Shown piece after piece: positions 8,488 through 15,952 of a DNA stretch of 64,000 bases; positions within the stretch are counted from its first letter, which is position 1; every line of letters begins with the position of its first letter. The translations under genes and the position numbers were made by a program. The DNA is from Lacticaseibacillus parakribbianus (GTDB taxonomy: Bacteria > Bacillota > Bacilli > Lactobacillales > Lactobacillaceae), in the NCBI RefSeq assembly GCF_025490915.1, contig NZ_JANQBA010000014.1, positions 1 through 64,000 on the forward strand, given 5' to 3'. The notes under the pieces were generated by a model that saw nothing but the letters and a program-made list of their open reading frames with translations, made no database searches and was not told where the DNA came from.

Positions 8488-8865
8488 ATGAAGAAACTTC
8501 TGATCTGGTGCCTGGGCATCGGTGCGGTCTACGGCCTGGCGCTGGAGGGTGCGAAGCTTGCGACCCAGCAAAGTAGCAGCGAGCTGGCCGGCGAGGTCGA
8601 TCAGCTCAACCCGCTGGTGAAGGCAAAGCCCTACTTCGTTATCACCCAGGCCCCGGCCACCATGGGCGAGCACAACACGCCCATTTATGAGCAAACCGCC
8701 GCGGATGCGCAGGGCCACACAAGGCCGCTGCGGTTCACCGGCATGAAGGTCTTCACCACCGGCAAGTACCTGAAGATTCAAGGCAAGGGGGCGTACGTCA
8801 CCACCTATGCCGCCGTGCCAGCCGCCAAGGTGCCGGCCGCGGCTCGCGCGGCGCTTGCGCGGTAG
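8488..8865 (+). CDS. YxeA-like (DUF1093) protein
   Basis: A 125-aa exported or membrane-anchored protein with one N-terminal hydrophobic segment (LLIWCLGIGAVYGLALEG). The rest fits the YxeA/DUF1093 pattern: Y-F-V-I strand, Y-E-Q-T-A-A-D-x-x-G-H turn, LRFTG, KYLKIQGKG and a final AVPAAKVPAAARAALA. Members of this family are small, often near ABC exporters; their role is unknown. ATG 8488 follows GGAGG at 8472-8476 (11 nt, rather long spacing). The downstream region is a repeat, then a terminator shared with the convergent histidine kinase. Confidence 0.65.
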   Translation: MKKLLIWCLGIGAVYGLALEGAKLATQQSSSELAGEVDQLNPLVKAKPYFVITQAPATMGEHNTPIYEQTAADAQGHTRPLRFTGMKVFTTGKYLKIQGKGAYVTTYAAVPAAKVPAAARAALAR

Positions 8866-8867
8866 TC

Positions 8868-9007
8868 GCCGAACGGCCCGGCGAACGGCCCGGCAATCGG
8901 TTCAGGCGAACGGCCCAGCGAACGGTTCAGGTGAACGGCCCGGCGAATGGCCCGGCGAACGGGCGAACGGGCGAACGGTTCAGGCGAACGGTTCAGGTGA
9001 ACGGTTC
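8868..9007. repeat. Degenerate 12-bp tandem repeat
   Basis: About eleven units of the type GCGAACGGCCCG or GTGAACGGTTCA run head to tail between the YxeA-like gene and the terminator. Units alternate between CCCG and TTCA endings. The array is non-coding as far as can be judged and may have grown by replication slippage. Confidence 0.8.
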
Positions 9008-9008
9008 A

Positions 9009-9050
9009 AAATAGGCGTCCCGCGACGGTAGCGTTGCGGAACGCCTATTT
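9009..9050. terminator. Hairpin between convergent genes
   Basis: AAATAGGCGT (9009-9018) pairs perfectly with ACGCCTATTT (9041-9050). Arms ending in AAA/TTT allow function in both directions, ending the histidine kinase operon and the YxeA-like gene. Confidence 0.7.
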
Positions 9051-9058
9051 GGGGTCGG

Positions 9059-9940
9059 CTAGGCCGCCGTCTCGCGCCGCAGCGTGACGGTGGCCGTGAA
9101 CCAGCCGGCGTCGCTGGTCAGGCTCAGGGTGCCGCCCAGCCGCGTCGCTAGCGCCGCCACAATGCTCAAGCCCAGCCCGGTGCTGTCGCGCCGCGCCGGG
9201 TCACCGGTGTAAAACCGCGTCATCAGGTGGTCGACGTCCAGGGTGGTGCCAGCTGGCAGCTGGTTGGCGAACTGCAGGGAGACGTGGTTGGCGTCTTTTT
9301 CCCAAAGCTTTACCGAGGCGGCGCCTTGCGCATACTTGAGCCAGTTGCCGATGAGGTTCTGGCAGATGCGTCGCACCAGCGCCGGGTCGGTGATCAGGGT
9401 GACCGCGGCCAGCTGCGGGGTGACCTCGAGGCCTCGCGCCGCGAGTTCGTCGAAGGCGTCGAAGAGCTGGCCTTCGACCAGGGTGGTGAGGTCGACTGTG
9501 GCTAACTGTAGCGGCCGGCCGGCCTCCTGGGTGAGGTTGAAGTCCATCAGGTAGTGCAGGTAGTAGTTCACCGCGGTGAGGTTGTGGGCGATCCGCACCA
9601 GCTGCGGCGAGTCGGTGCGCTGGCGCAGCAGCTGGACGTAACCGGTGGCGACGGTGAGCGGCGTCTTGATGTCGTGCGTCAGGTTGGTCAAAAGCTGGTG
9701 GACCTCGGCGTCTTGGCGGATGCGCTGCTCGCGCAGGGTGCGGTTCTCACGCAGATTGACGTTGATCGCCGCCACCAACCTGCGAACCGGGCGCCACCGG
9801 GTGGCCGTGGTTAGCTCCGCGTTGGTGGAATGGGCGTTGACGTAGGTGAGCTCGCGGGTGACGCGGCGCAGCTCGGCCCAAAGCAGCGCAAGCGCCGCCA
9901 GGGTCGCAATCAGTAAGGCACTGAGCACAAATAAGAACAT
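9059..9940 (-). CDS. Sensor histidine kinase
   Basis: 293 aa. One N-terminal membrane segment (about 2-20) and no large extracellular sensor. The HisKA H-box LTHDIKTPL has the phospho-accepting His near residue 89, the N-box is QNLIGNWLKYA, and the G-box DSTGLGLSIV is near the C-terminus. Start ATG 9940 follows GGAGGTTGCC; 18 upstream in-frame codons are unsupported. It is last in the operon ATPase-permease-response regulator-kinase. Small kinases without a sensor loop beside ABC exporters often sense peptide antibiotics through the transporter; this is inferred from context. Confidence 0.92.
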   Translation of the reverse strand: MFLFVLSALLIATLAALALLWAELRRVTRELTYVNAHSTNAELTTATRWRPVRRLVAAINVNLRENRTLREQRIRQDAEVHQLLTNLTHDIKTPLTVATGYVQLLRQRTDSPQLVRIAHNLTAVNYYLHYLMDFNLTQEAGRPLQLATVDLTTLVEGQLFDAFDELAARGLEVTPQLAAVTLITDPALVRRICQNLIGNWLKYAQGAASVKLWEKDANHVSLQFANQLPAGTTLDVDHLMTRFYTGDPARRDSTGLGLSIVAALATRLGGTLSLTSDAGWFTATVTLRRETAA

Positions 9941-9966
9941 GGCAACCTCCAAGGGGCCGGGCGACG

Positions 9967-10614
9967 TTACAGCAGCCGCACCCCGATGCCCCACACCGCG
10001 GTGATGTACGAATGCTGCGGGGTGCTGAGCTTGTTGCGCAGGTGGCTGAGGTGAACGTTCAGGGTGTTCTCCGCGTTGAGGTAAGGTTCCTGCCAGACCT
10101 GCTGGTACAAGGCGGCCTTTTGAAACACCTGGTGGGGATGCTGCATCAGAACGGTCAGCAGCTCGAACTCTTTTTTGGGCAAGGCGACCGGCTGGCCATC
10201 GGAGGTCAGCGCGTAGGTCTGCGGGTCAAGCCTCAGCCCGGCGACGCTCAGCGCGGTTTCAATCGTGCGCAGCTGCACGTGGACCCGCGCGATCAGCTCG
10301 TCGATGTCGAATGGCTTGGTCAGGTAGTCGTTGGCGCCGGCCTCCAGCACCGCGGCGATGTGGGCCTTGTCTTGAATGGCGGTCAGCACCAACACCGGCG
10401 TGGCGGCACTGCGCCGCAGGGTGGTTAGAATGCTTTCGCCGCTGACGCCGGGCAGCATCAGGTCCAAGATGACCAGGTCCACTTGGCTGTCACGCAAAAG
10501 CGGCAGCGCCTGGCTGCCGTCTGTGACCTGTTGCAGGTCGTACTCGGGCGTCAGCACGTCCTTGAGCAGGGCCTGTATGTCTGGGTTGTCTTCAACAATC
10601 AAAATGGTGGCCAT
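9967..10614 (-). CDS. OmpR-family response regulator
   Basis: 215 aa. The receiver domain has the acidic pair near residues 8-9, phospho-acceptor D51 in VILDLMLPG, and the conserved switch Thr/Lys (LTAIQ; TKPFDIDEL). The C-terminal winged helix carries the typical KKEFELLTVLMQHP and a final WGIGVRL. It lies 26 bp upstream of its cognate kinase and 33 bp downstream of the permease. It probably binds the 11-bp direct repeats ahead of this operon (12395-12413), which would make the operon autoregulated. Confidence 0.92.
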   Translation of the reverse strand: MATILIVEDNPDIQALLKDVLTPEYDLQQVTDGSQALPLLRDSQVDLVILDLMLPGVSGESILTTLRRSAATPVLVLTAIQDKAHIAAVLEAGANDYLTKPFDIDELIARVHVQLRTIETALSVAGLRLDPQTYALTSDGQPVALPKKEFELLTVLMQHPHQVFQKAALYQQVWQEPYLNAENTLNVHLSHLRNKLSTPQHSYITAVWGIGVRLL

Positions 10615-10647
10615 GTTACTCCTTCTCGCGGCGCGGCAGTGGCGTCA

Positions 10648-11415
10648 CTACAGTTCTTGGCGCCGAATCAGCACGGTGGCGACGCCGATGCTGCCGACCA
10701 GCACGACGGCGCTGACTAGAATATACCGCCAGATATCACCTTGCGCAATCAGCTTGAAGGCGATGCCGGACTCGGTGTTGAAGAAGTCGAAGTACGACAG
10801 CCAGTGCCACTCGGTCGCGATGGACAACAGCGAGATCGCCAGCGGCCACACCACGATGAACACCGCGGCCATCACGGTGGAGCGGGTGAGAATTAGCAAC
10901 AAAAGCGCCAGGCTGAACACGACGCTGACGAAAAAGGTACTCATCACGACGCCACCGCCGACCAGCTTGGCCGTTGCGGTCCAGTCGCCGCCGGGCAGGC
11001 CGTGAAGCAGGCCAACGACCAGCGCCGTGGCGAAGTACAGGGCCATGCCCAAAAACAGATCGGCCAAAAGCGTCACGTACTTGCCTAGGATGAAGCCCAG
11101 CCGCGAGATGCCGGTCAGCAGGGTGTTCTTGTACGTGTGCTGGCTGAACTCGTAGCCGATGACGATGACGAACAGGCCGATGAACAGGTAAACCAGCACG
11201 GAACTCGAGATCATCGCGCTGCGAATGCCGTCGTATACGGTCCATTTTTTGGTCGCAAGGTCTTGCAGCATGTGCTGCGGGGCGTTGACCATGATGCCGC
11301 CCGGTGCCTGGAACCAGCAGATGGCCGCGCTGTAGGCGACGGTCAACAGCGCGGTGAGCCAGACCCCGCGCGTGTGCGACTGCCGGTAAAAATCCGCCCG
11401 AATCTGATTGATCAT
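10648..11415 (-). CDS. ABC-2 type transporter permease
   Basis: 255 aa with six hydrophobic segments, typical of the bacitracin/lantibiotic-resistance (BcrB/LanE-like) permeases. The N-terminus is MINQIRADFYRQSHTRGVW: a short cytoplasmic lead, then the first membrane helix. Its start overlaps the ATPase stop by 4 bp (ATGA), with AAGGAGG within the end of the ATPase gene, so the two are translationally coupled subunits of one transporter. Confidence 0.85.
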   Translation of the reverse strand: MINQIRADFYRQSHTRGVWLTALLTVAYSAAICWFQAPGGIMVNAPQHMLQDLATKKWTVYDGIRSAMISSSVLVYLFIGLFVIVIGYEFSQHTYKNTLLTGISRLGFILGKYVTLLADLFLGMALYFATALVVGLLHGLPGGDWTATAKLVGGGVVMSTFFVSVVFSLALLLLILTRSTVMAAVFIVVWPLAISLLSIATEWHWLSYFDFFNTESGIAFKLIAQGDIWRYILVSAVVLVGSIGVATVLIRRQEL

Positions 11416-12338
11416 TGTGCGTCCTCCTTGCTGGCGAGCAGCCGGGTGTAGTAGTCCTCAAGCGACGTGGTGCGAACGCGGATGCCGACCACGGCGACGC
11501 CGGCCTGGACCAGCAGGCGGTTCACGGCGGCCGAGTCGGCGGCCGCCCCGGCCAGCGTCAGGTGCTGGTCATCGCTGACGTGAAGGCCCTTGAGCCCGGC
11601 CGCATCCAGCACCTGCGCGGCCTTGGCGGCGTCGTCCACCGTCACCTGCAGGCCGCCGCTGTTTTCCGCATCCAGCGCCGCACGGGTGACCTCCTTGATG
11701 ATGGTGCCGTGGTGCAGGAAGCCGAAGCGCGTGGCGACCTGGTACAGCTCCGACAGGATGTGGCTGGAGATCAGGATGGTGGTCTGCTTCTCCACGTTCA
11801 GCCGGTGCAGCAGCTCGCGAAACTCGACGATGCCGGTCGGGTCCAGGCCGTTGATCGGCTCGTCGAGAATCAGAAAATCGGGATGGGCCAGAATCGCGGT
11901 GGCCAGGCCCAGCCGCTGCCGTTGACCGAGCGACAGGTTCTTGGCCTTGACGTCGCGCTTGGCCGTCAAGCCGACGAAGCCGATGGCGTCTTCGATGTCG
12001 GCGTCTCGGGTGACGCCGTGCTGAATCGCCGTCAGCCTGAGGTTTTGCGCCACCGTCAGCTTGTCGAAGGCCGCCGGGGTTTCGATCACCGCCCCGATGC
12101 GGCTCAGCGCCATCTGGTAGTGCCGCGCGTTCTCGCCCAGCAGCACGATGGCGCCTTGTGAGATGGGGGACAAGCCGGTGATCATGCGCATCAGCGTGGT
12201 TTTGCCGGCGCCGTTCTCGCCGACCAGCGCGTAGACGTCGCCGCGCCGAATGGTCAGGGACACGTGGTCTAGCGCCTGGTAGTGGCCGAAGCGCTTGCTG
12301 ACGTCTTGGATGGTTAGGACTGCATTTTCCATAGTCAT
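11412..12338 (-). CDS. ABC transporter ATP-binding protein (BcrA-like)
   Basis: 308 aa. Walker A GENGAGKTT at about residues 40-48, signature LSLGQRQRLG, Walker B FLILDEP, and a switch histidine in SSHILSEL. The C-terminal extension of about 90 residues is usual for BcrA-type drug or peptide exporters. Two ATGs (12338 and 12332) lie close to AAAGGCGGT, so the start is uncertain by two codons. It is the first gene of the operon, behind the response-regulator-type promoter at 12358-12413. The substrate is probably a cell-envelope-active peptide, by analogy only. Confidence 0.92.
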   Translation of the reverse strand: MTMENAVLTIQDVSKRFGHYQALDHVSLTIRRGDVYALVGENGAGKTTLMRMITGLSPISQGAIVLLGENARHYQMALSRIGAVIETPAAFDKLTVAQNLRLTAIQHGVTRDADIEDAIGFVGLTAKRDVKAKNLSLGQRQRLGLATAILAHPDFLILDEPINGLDPTGIVEFRELLHRLNVEKQTTILISSHILSELYQVATRFGFLHHGTIIKEVTRAALDAENSGGLQVTVDDAAKAAQVLDAAGLKGLHVSDDQHLTLAGAAADSAAVNRLLVQAGVAVVGIRVRTTSLEDYYTRLLASKEDAQ

Positions 12339-12357
12339 ACCGCCTTTCTATGGGACA

Positions 12358-12413
12358 AGCATACCTGCCGTTCCTTAACCGTGGCGTGAAGGAATCCTTA
12401 ATTCATCCTTAAT
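12358..12413 (-). promoter_or_regulatory. Operon promoter with 11-bp direct repeats
   Basis: Two ATCCTTAAT repeats (12394-12402 and 12405-12413), 11 bp apart, and a third related TTCCTTAAC at 12371-12379 lie upstream of a TATGCT -10 (plus 12358-12363). No -35 consensus is present. Direct repeats with 11-bp spacing next to a poor -35 are typical of promoters activated by OmpR-family regulators. Confidence 0.65.
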
Positions 12414-12444
12414 TGCATGACCACACAGATTAACTGGTCACGGT

Positions 12445-13308
12445 TTAGGCTGGAAAGTATTGCTCGACCAGATTAACCATGCCGGTTTTGCCCAGCCAGT
12501 GCAGGTGATCAATCAAGGCCGCCCGAGTGGTGGTGTCGCGGTGGCCGGCCCGGTAAGCCGTGATGAAATCGAACAGGTGCGAAAGGACCACCAGGTCGGC
12601 GACGCGGTCGTGGCGCAGCTGCCTGGCCAACGCCTGTTGCGTGAAGCCAAAGATGGCCGCGTTATTCGCCTTAACCGAGTAAATTAGCAGGTTGCTGAAT
12701 AGCGGCGGCAAGTCGTGGCGGAAAAAGCGACTGGTGGCGTAGTTAATGACCGAGTGAAAGGTGGAATTCAAGCAGGCCATCACGAAGTCGGCGTCAAAGA
12801 CGAACAAGTTGTTGATGAATAGCGACAGCTCAAAGCGCCCCCAGTCGGCAATGCCGCCGAGGTAGTGTTGAATCAACTCCCGGGCCTGTTGAGTCGCAGG
12901 GGCGTTGGCGTCAAACTGGTTCGTGCGGTAGGCGTAGGTTAGGCGAACCGTGGCAGCCAGCGCCGCATAGAAAATATCTTGGGTCGCTTGGTAGTCGGCG
13001 TCCGCCCGGGCGAGAAAGACATCAGCCCAGTCCTGGGCGGCCGGCTGATGAAGTTTGGGCGCGAGTCCGGCGAACAGCCGCCGCACGGCTTCCTTTTCGC
13101 TGGGGTTGGCCTGGTTGTACAAGACGGTGTACTCATCGAGCGTGACATTGAGTCGCTCCACATACTGCTGCATCGTCTCAAAATCAATCCGGGTGCCGTG
13201 CGTTTCAAAGCTGAGCAGCGTGGTGCGGTGGGTGATACCGGCCGCAAGCTGGGCCTGAGTCAGGCCACGCGCCTGGCGCAACTGCCGGATAAGTTCGCCG
13301 TGGGTCAT
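12445..13308 (-). CDS. Rgg/GadR/MutR-family transcriptional regulator
   Basis: 287 aa. The N-terminal HTH_3 domain (GELIRQLRQARGLTQAQLA, then the recognition helix THRTTLLSFETHGTRI) occupies about residues 1-65. The C-terminal helical domain matches Rgg-type peptide-sensing regulators in size and in the FELSLFINNLF...Y pattern. ATG 13308 has GGAGG 5 nt upstream; a TTG four codons earlier is rejected. It is divergent from an MFS transporter with 123 bp between, so it probably controls that gene. No short hydrophobic pheromone gene was found beside it. A remnant of a related gene lies at 8279-8344. Confidence 0.85.
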   Translation of the reverse strand: MTHGELIRQLRQARGLTQAQLAAGITHRTTLLSFETHGTRIDFETMQQYVERLNVTLDEYTVLYNQANPSEKEAVRRLFAGLAPKLHQPAAQDWADVFLARADADYQATQDIFYAALAATVRLTYAYRTNQFDANAPATQQARELIQHYLGGIADWGRFELSLFINNLFVFDADFVMACLNSTFHSVINYATSRFFRHDLPPLFSNLLIYSVKANNAAIFGFTQQALARQLRHDRVADLVVLSHLFDFITAYRAGHRDTTTRAALIDHLHWLGKTGMVNLVEQYFPA

Positions 13309-13431
13309 GAGTGCCTCCAATCAATGACGAGATACGCAACATTTGAATTTTCAGTGCTAGTGGCCATTGTACCATTGGTGGCAACGCCGGGACCTGAGAA
13401 ATCGCGTACCCGAGTACTAGGAGGTTCGATT

Positions 13432-14610
13432 ATGTCTAAGGAATCACGCAACATTGTCCGACTGATTGCGCGTGGTCAGACGAATAAATTCGGCAATTTG
13501 GTCTACGATTATGGGAATAAGCTGCTGATTGCCGGGCTGGGAGCCAAGGCCGGCTTCTATATGAGCTTGTACCAGTCCGGTGAAACCATTGTCGGCATCA
13601 TCTTCGACCTGATCGGCGGGGTGTTCGCAGACACGCGCGACCGCAAACGTATCCTCGTGGTTACCGACCTGCTGGCCGCCTTGGCGACGTTCATCGTCTG
13701 GCTGCTGTTCTCAACGCGCAACGCGGCCCTGCTGGTGGTGGTCAACATCGTCTTGGCCATTCTGTACGCCTTCAACAGCCCGACGTACAAGGCGATTGTG
13801 AAGGACTTGCTGAGCAAGGCGAATATCTATCGATACAACTCCTACTCCAAAACGATTTCGGAGTTCATCAGCGTGGTGTCCCCGTTGCTCGGGATGTTTC
13901 TGATCTCGGCGCTGGGCTTTCGCGCTGGGATGCTGGTCAACGCAGCCAGCTTCCTAATCTCCGCGGCCATCGAGTGGCGCTTCGAGCCAATCGTCACGCC
14001 CAAGCCAAGGTCCGCTCTCAAGCGCTCGACGCTCGCTGCCATGCGCCAGGGCTTCGGCTACATCTGGCACGACCGGGAGCTGATGGTCGTGCTGGTGGCG
14101 AGTTCGCTGATTAACTTTTTCTTTGCCGGTTACGAATTTGCGCTGCCTTTCACGAACCAGATGGGCCACTTTGCGCATCTTTACGCTTACATTCTGATTG
14201 CGGAGTCGGTCGGCAACATCATTGGCGCCACGTTGAACGGTCTGTGGGGCAAGGACCTGAGCTTGCGGCAATACAGTCACTTTCTGCTAGGGGTTGCGCT
14301 ACCGATTGTCATCCTGCCGTTCGTCAGCTTCCACTGGCTGGTGCCGGTGGTGTTGTGCGGCCTGTCTTCGGGGTTCATGACCGTGTTTAACGTGCAGATG
14401 TTCTCAAGCCTGCAAACCACGGTGGCGGCCGAATACTTGGGGCGTGTGTTCAGCGTGATTTTCACCGTGGCAATTCTGTTCATGCCGGTTGGGACGTTCT
14501 TCTTTGCGACGTTCAGCCACACAAGCTGGCTGATTTTTAGCTGGGTTGGGGCAGGGGAGCTGGTGGTTTACCTTGTGATGGTAGCGGTGATTCGCAGTGG
14601 CCACCGTTAG
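13432..14610 (+). CDS. MFS transporter (macrolide-efflux-like)
   Basis: 392 aa with 10-12 hydrophobic segments; the pattern fits MFS_3/MefA-like proton-driven exporters. The loop between helices 2 and 3 has FADTRDRKRILVVTDL, close to the MFS motif A (G-x-x-x-D-R-x-x-R-R). ATG 13432 follows AGGAGGTTCGATT; the open frame upstream overlaps the divergent regulator. The gene is monocistronic and likely controlled by the neighbouring Rgg-like protein. Substrate unknown. Confidence 0.85.
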   Translation: MSKESRNIVRLIARGQTNKFGNLVYDYGNKLLIAGLGAKAGFYMSLYQSGETIVGIIFDLIGGVFADTRDRKRILVVTDLLAALATFIVWLLFSTRNAALLVVVNIVLAILYAFNSPTYKAIVKDLLSKANIYRYNSYSKTISEFISVVSPLLGMFLISALGFRAGMLVNAASFLISAAIEWRFEPIVTPKPRSALKRSTLAAMRQGFGYIWHDRELMVVLVASSLINFFFAGYEFALPFTNQMGHFAHLYAYILIAESVGNIIGATLNGLWGKDLSLRQYSHFLLGVALPIVILPFVSFHWLVPVVLCGLSSGFMTVFNVQMFSSLQTTVAAEYLGRVFSVIFTVAILFMPVGTFFFATFSHTSWLIFSWVGAGELVVYLVMVAVIRSGHR

Positions 14611-14704
14611 TCATTGAGAGCCGCCGCTAAAAAAACGAGCATTTGGTCGCATTCAGATCAGGTACACCCAGGTCGATCAAATCATCCTCAATTGCGCCTG
14701 GGGA

Positions 14705-14720
14705 CGTTCCACGTGAAACA
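14705..14720. promoter_or_regulatory. parS site (ParB-binding)
   Basis: CGTTCCACGTGAAACA matches the Firmicutes parS consensus TGTTCCACGTGAAACA at 15 of 16 positions, including the whole 14-bp core. It is intergenic, between the MFS gene and a terminator. ParB loads chromosome-segregation complexes at such sites near the origin. No parA/parB genes are in the window. Confidence 0.8.
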
Positions 14721-14750
14721 AAAAACGTCCCCCCGCCGAGGCGGGGGGAC
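14720..14750 (-). terminator. Terminator of the YafQ/DinJ-type operon
   Basis: An 11-bp perfect stem (14727-14737 with 14740-14750, GTCCCCCCGCC/GGCGGGGGGAC) is followed on the minus strand by a short T run. It abuts the parS site. Twenty-five bases (14735-14759) recur exactly at 15503-15527 in the next terminator. Confidence 0.85.
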
Positions 14751-14763
14751 GAGTCGAATGGCC

Positions 14764-15138
14764 TCAGCGGAATAAATCGGCGTGAGTGCCAATGTTGATG
14801 AGGACAACGGCATGTCTATCTGGCACGTCGCAGTACACAAGCAGATGATCACCATTGTGGCCATCGAAGTGTAAATCAATTACGCGAACCTCACCACTGT
14901 GACCAACTGCGGCCTTAATCTGTTGAACCAAGCGCTTCGGTGGGGTGATGGGATGCGGGTAGAAGTAGCTGGGAATTGGAACATTGTTGAGCAGACAATT
15001 GCGAATGAATTCCCATGGTGGCAACGTGGTGCCTTCGTAACGCGAAGGCTTGGAAAAAATTGCTCGCCAGCGCGGATCCTGTTTGACGCGCCTGAAGTTT
15101 TTTCTGAAGCTTCTGGTTGGGAAAAGTTCGTTACCCAT
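14764..15138 (-). CDS. YafQ/RelE-family toxin
   Basis: 124 aa. The C-terminus HLLVYCDVPDRHAVVLINIGTHADLF matches, in shape, the YafQ-type ending with strand pairs and THxDLF, where the His is part of the mRNA-cleaving site. It is somewhat longer than typical YafQ (about 90-100 aa), with the extra residues in the middle (SKPSRYEGTTLPPWEF). It starts 4 bp after the antitoxin stop, so the two form one operon. Confidence 0.75.
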   Translation of the reverse strand: MGNELFPTRSFRKNFRRVKQDPRWRAIFSKPSRYEGTTLPPWEFIRNCLLNNVPIPSYFYPHPITPPKRLVQQIKAAVGHSGEVRVIDLHFDGHNGDHLLVYCDVPDRHAVVLINIGTHADLFR

Positions 15139-15142
15139 CCGC

Positions 15143-15415
15143 TCAGTCGTCCATTAAGCCTTTTTCCAAGGCGTCGGCGCTTGAGTAACCCTGAAGCGTC
15201 GCCTTACCATCGAGAAAATCGGCGGCTTCTTGGATTGAGCCGTTCAGCTTGGTGTTTGGCGTCTCGAAGTGGACCTTGACGCCACTGTAAGCCACGTTGG
15301 TCACCATCATGCGTGTGTACTCTGAGAGCGTGAGTCCCTGCGCCTTCAGCCGAGACTCGGCTAGCATCTTGGTTTTGTGGTCAATGCGAACCTGGATTCG
15401 ATCATCACTGATCAT
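15143..15415 (-). CDS. RelB/DinJ-family antitoxin
   Basis: 90 aa. The N-terminal ribbon-helix-helix (ISDDRIQVRIDHKTKMLAE, then LGLTLSEYTRM-like LTLSEYTRMM) is the DNA-binding part; the C-terminal tail (EAADFLDGKATLQGYS) would cover the toxin. ATG 15415 has GGAGG 8 nt upstream. A strong promoter with an overlapping inverted repeat lies directly ahead, consistent with autoregulation. Confidence 0.78.
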   Translation of the reverse strand: MISDDRIQVRIDHKTKMLAESRLKAQGLTLSEYTRMMVTNVAYSGVKVHFETPNTKLNGSIQEAADFLDGKATLQGYSSADALEKGLMDD

Positions 15416-15441
15416 CTGCAACACCTCCAATCTGTACTCCA

Positions 15442-15477
15442 ATTGTAGCACAAGCCAACAATGCAAGCAATTGTTGG
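15442..15477 (-). promoter_or_regulatory. Toxin-antitoxin promoter with operator
   Basis: Minus-strand -35 TTGCTT (plus 15465-15470), a 17-bp spacer and -10 TACAAT (plus 15442-15447). The perfect inverted repeat CCAACAAT/ATTGTTGG (15455-15462 and 15470-15477) overlaps the -35 and upstream part of the spacer, a good position for repression by the ribbon-helix-helix antitoxin. Confidence 0.75.
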
Positions 15478-15492
15478 CCATGGCATGAAAAA

Positions 15493-15518
15493 GTCCCCCA
15501 CCGCCGAGGCGGGGGGAC
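15493..15518 (-). terminator. Terminator of the pspC-like gene
   Basis: A GC-rich hairpin (15493-15505 with 15508-15518; one unpaired base) is followed by T on the minus strand, 9 bp after the stop of the 54-aa PspC gene. It shares 25 identical bases with the terminator at 14735-14759. Confidence 0.75.
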
Positions 15519-15526
15519 GAGTCGAA

Positions 15527-15691
15527 TCAGTCTTTCATCAGAAACACCAGCGCCAGGTAGACCCAAAACAGGATGCCGCCGCCGAACACGAACAGCAGCC
15601 GCACCCAGATGCTGCCGATGCCCAGCGCCTCGGCGAGGCCGCCGCAGACGCCGGTCAAAACGCGGTCGGTTGATGATTTGCGTAATTGCAT
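15527..15691 (-). CDS. Small PspC-domain membrane protein
   Basis: A 54-aa protein too short for most ORF filters. It reads MQLRKSSTDRVLTGVCGGL and continues with AEALGIGSIWVRLLF, the hallmark PspC sequence (R-x-L-x-G-V-C-G-G-L-A-x-x-x-G), then one membrane segment (FGGGILFWVYLALVFLM) and KD. PspC proteins take part in envelope-stress responses in many bacteria. GGAGGAGAAATCAC precedes ATG 15691. It is divergent from the long regulator gene. Confidence 0.88.
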   Translation of the reverse strand: MQLRKSSTDRVLTGVCGGLAEALGIGSIWVRLLFVFGGGILFWVYLALVFLMKD

Positions 15692-15952
15692 GTGATTTCT
15701 CCTCCAAGTGGTTGTGATGCCTTTAGTTTACCCGGTCGGTCGCGGCGGCGCATCGCTCGCAGTGCGGAGGTGGCCTCGGGCGTTGGACGGAGAACGGCGG
15801 TGGCCGGAGCGGGGCCTGAGCCCGGGCCGCCCGGTTGCGAACGGGCCGCGCGACCGCTTCGCTGCCGGCGACTCGGCCCGGCGACACCGCGAACTTGCCT
15901 GTATCTTTTTTTCCGAACGACCGATACAATTGAGGCAAAAGGAGGGGGTCAC

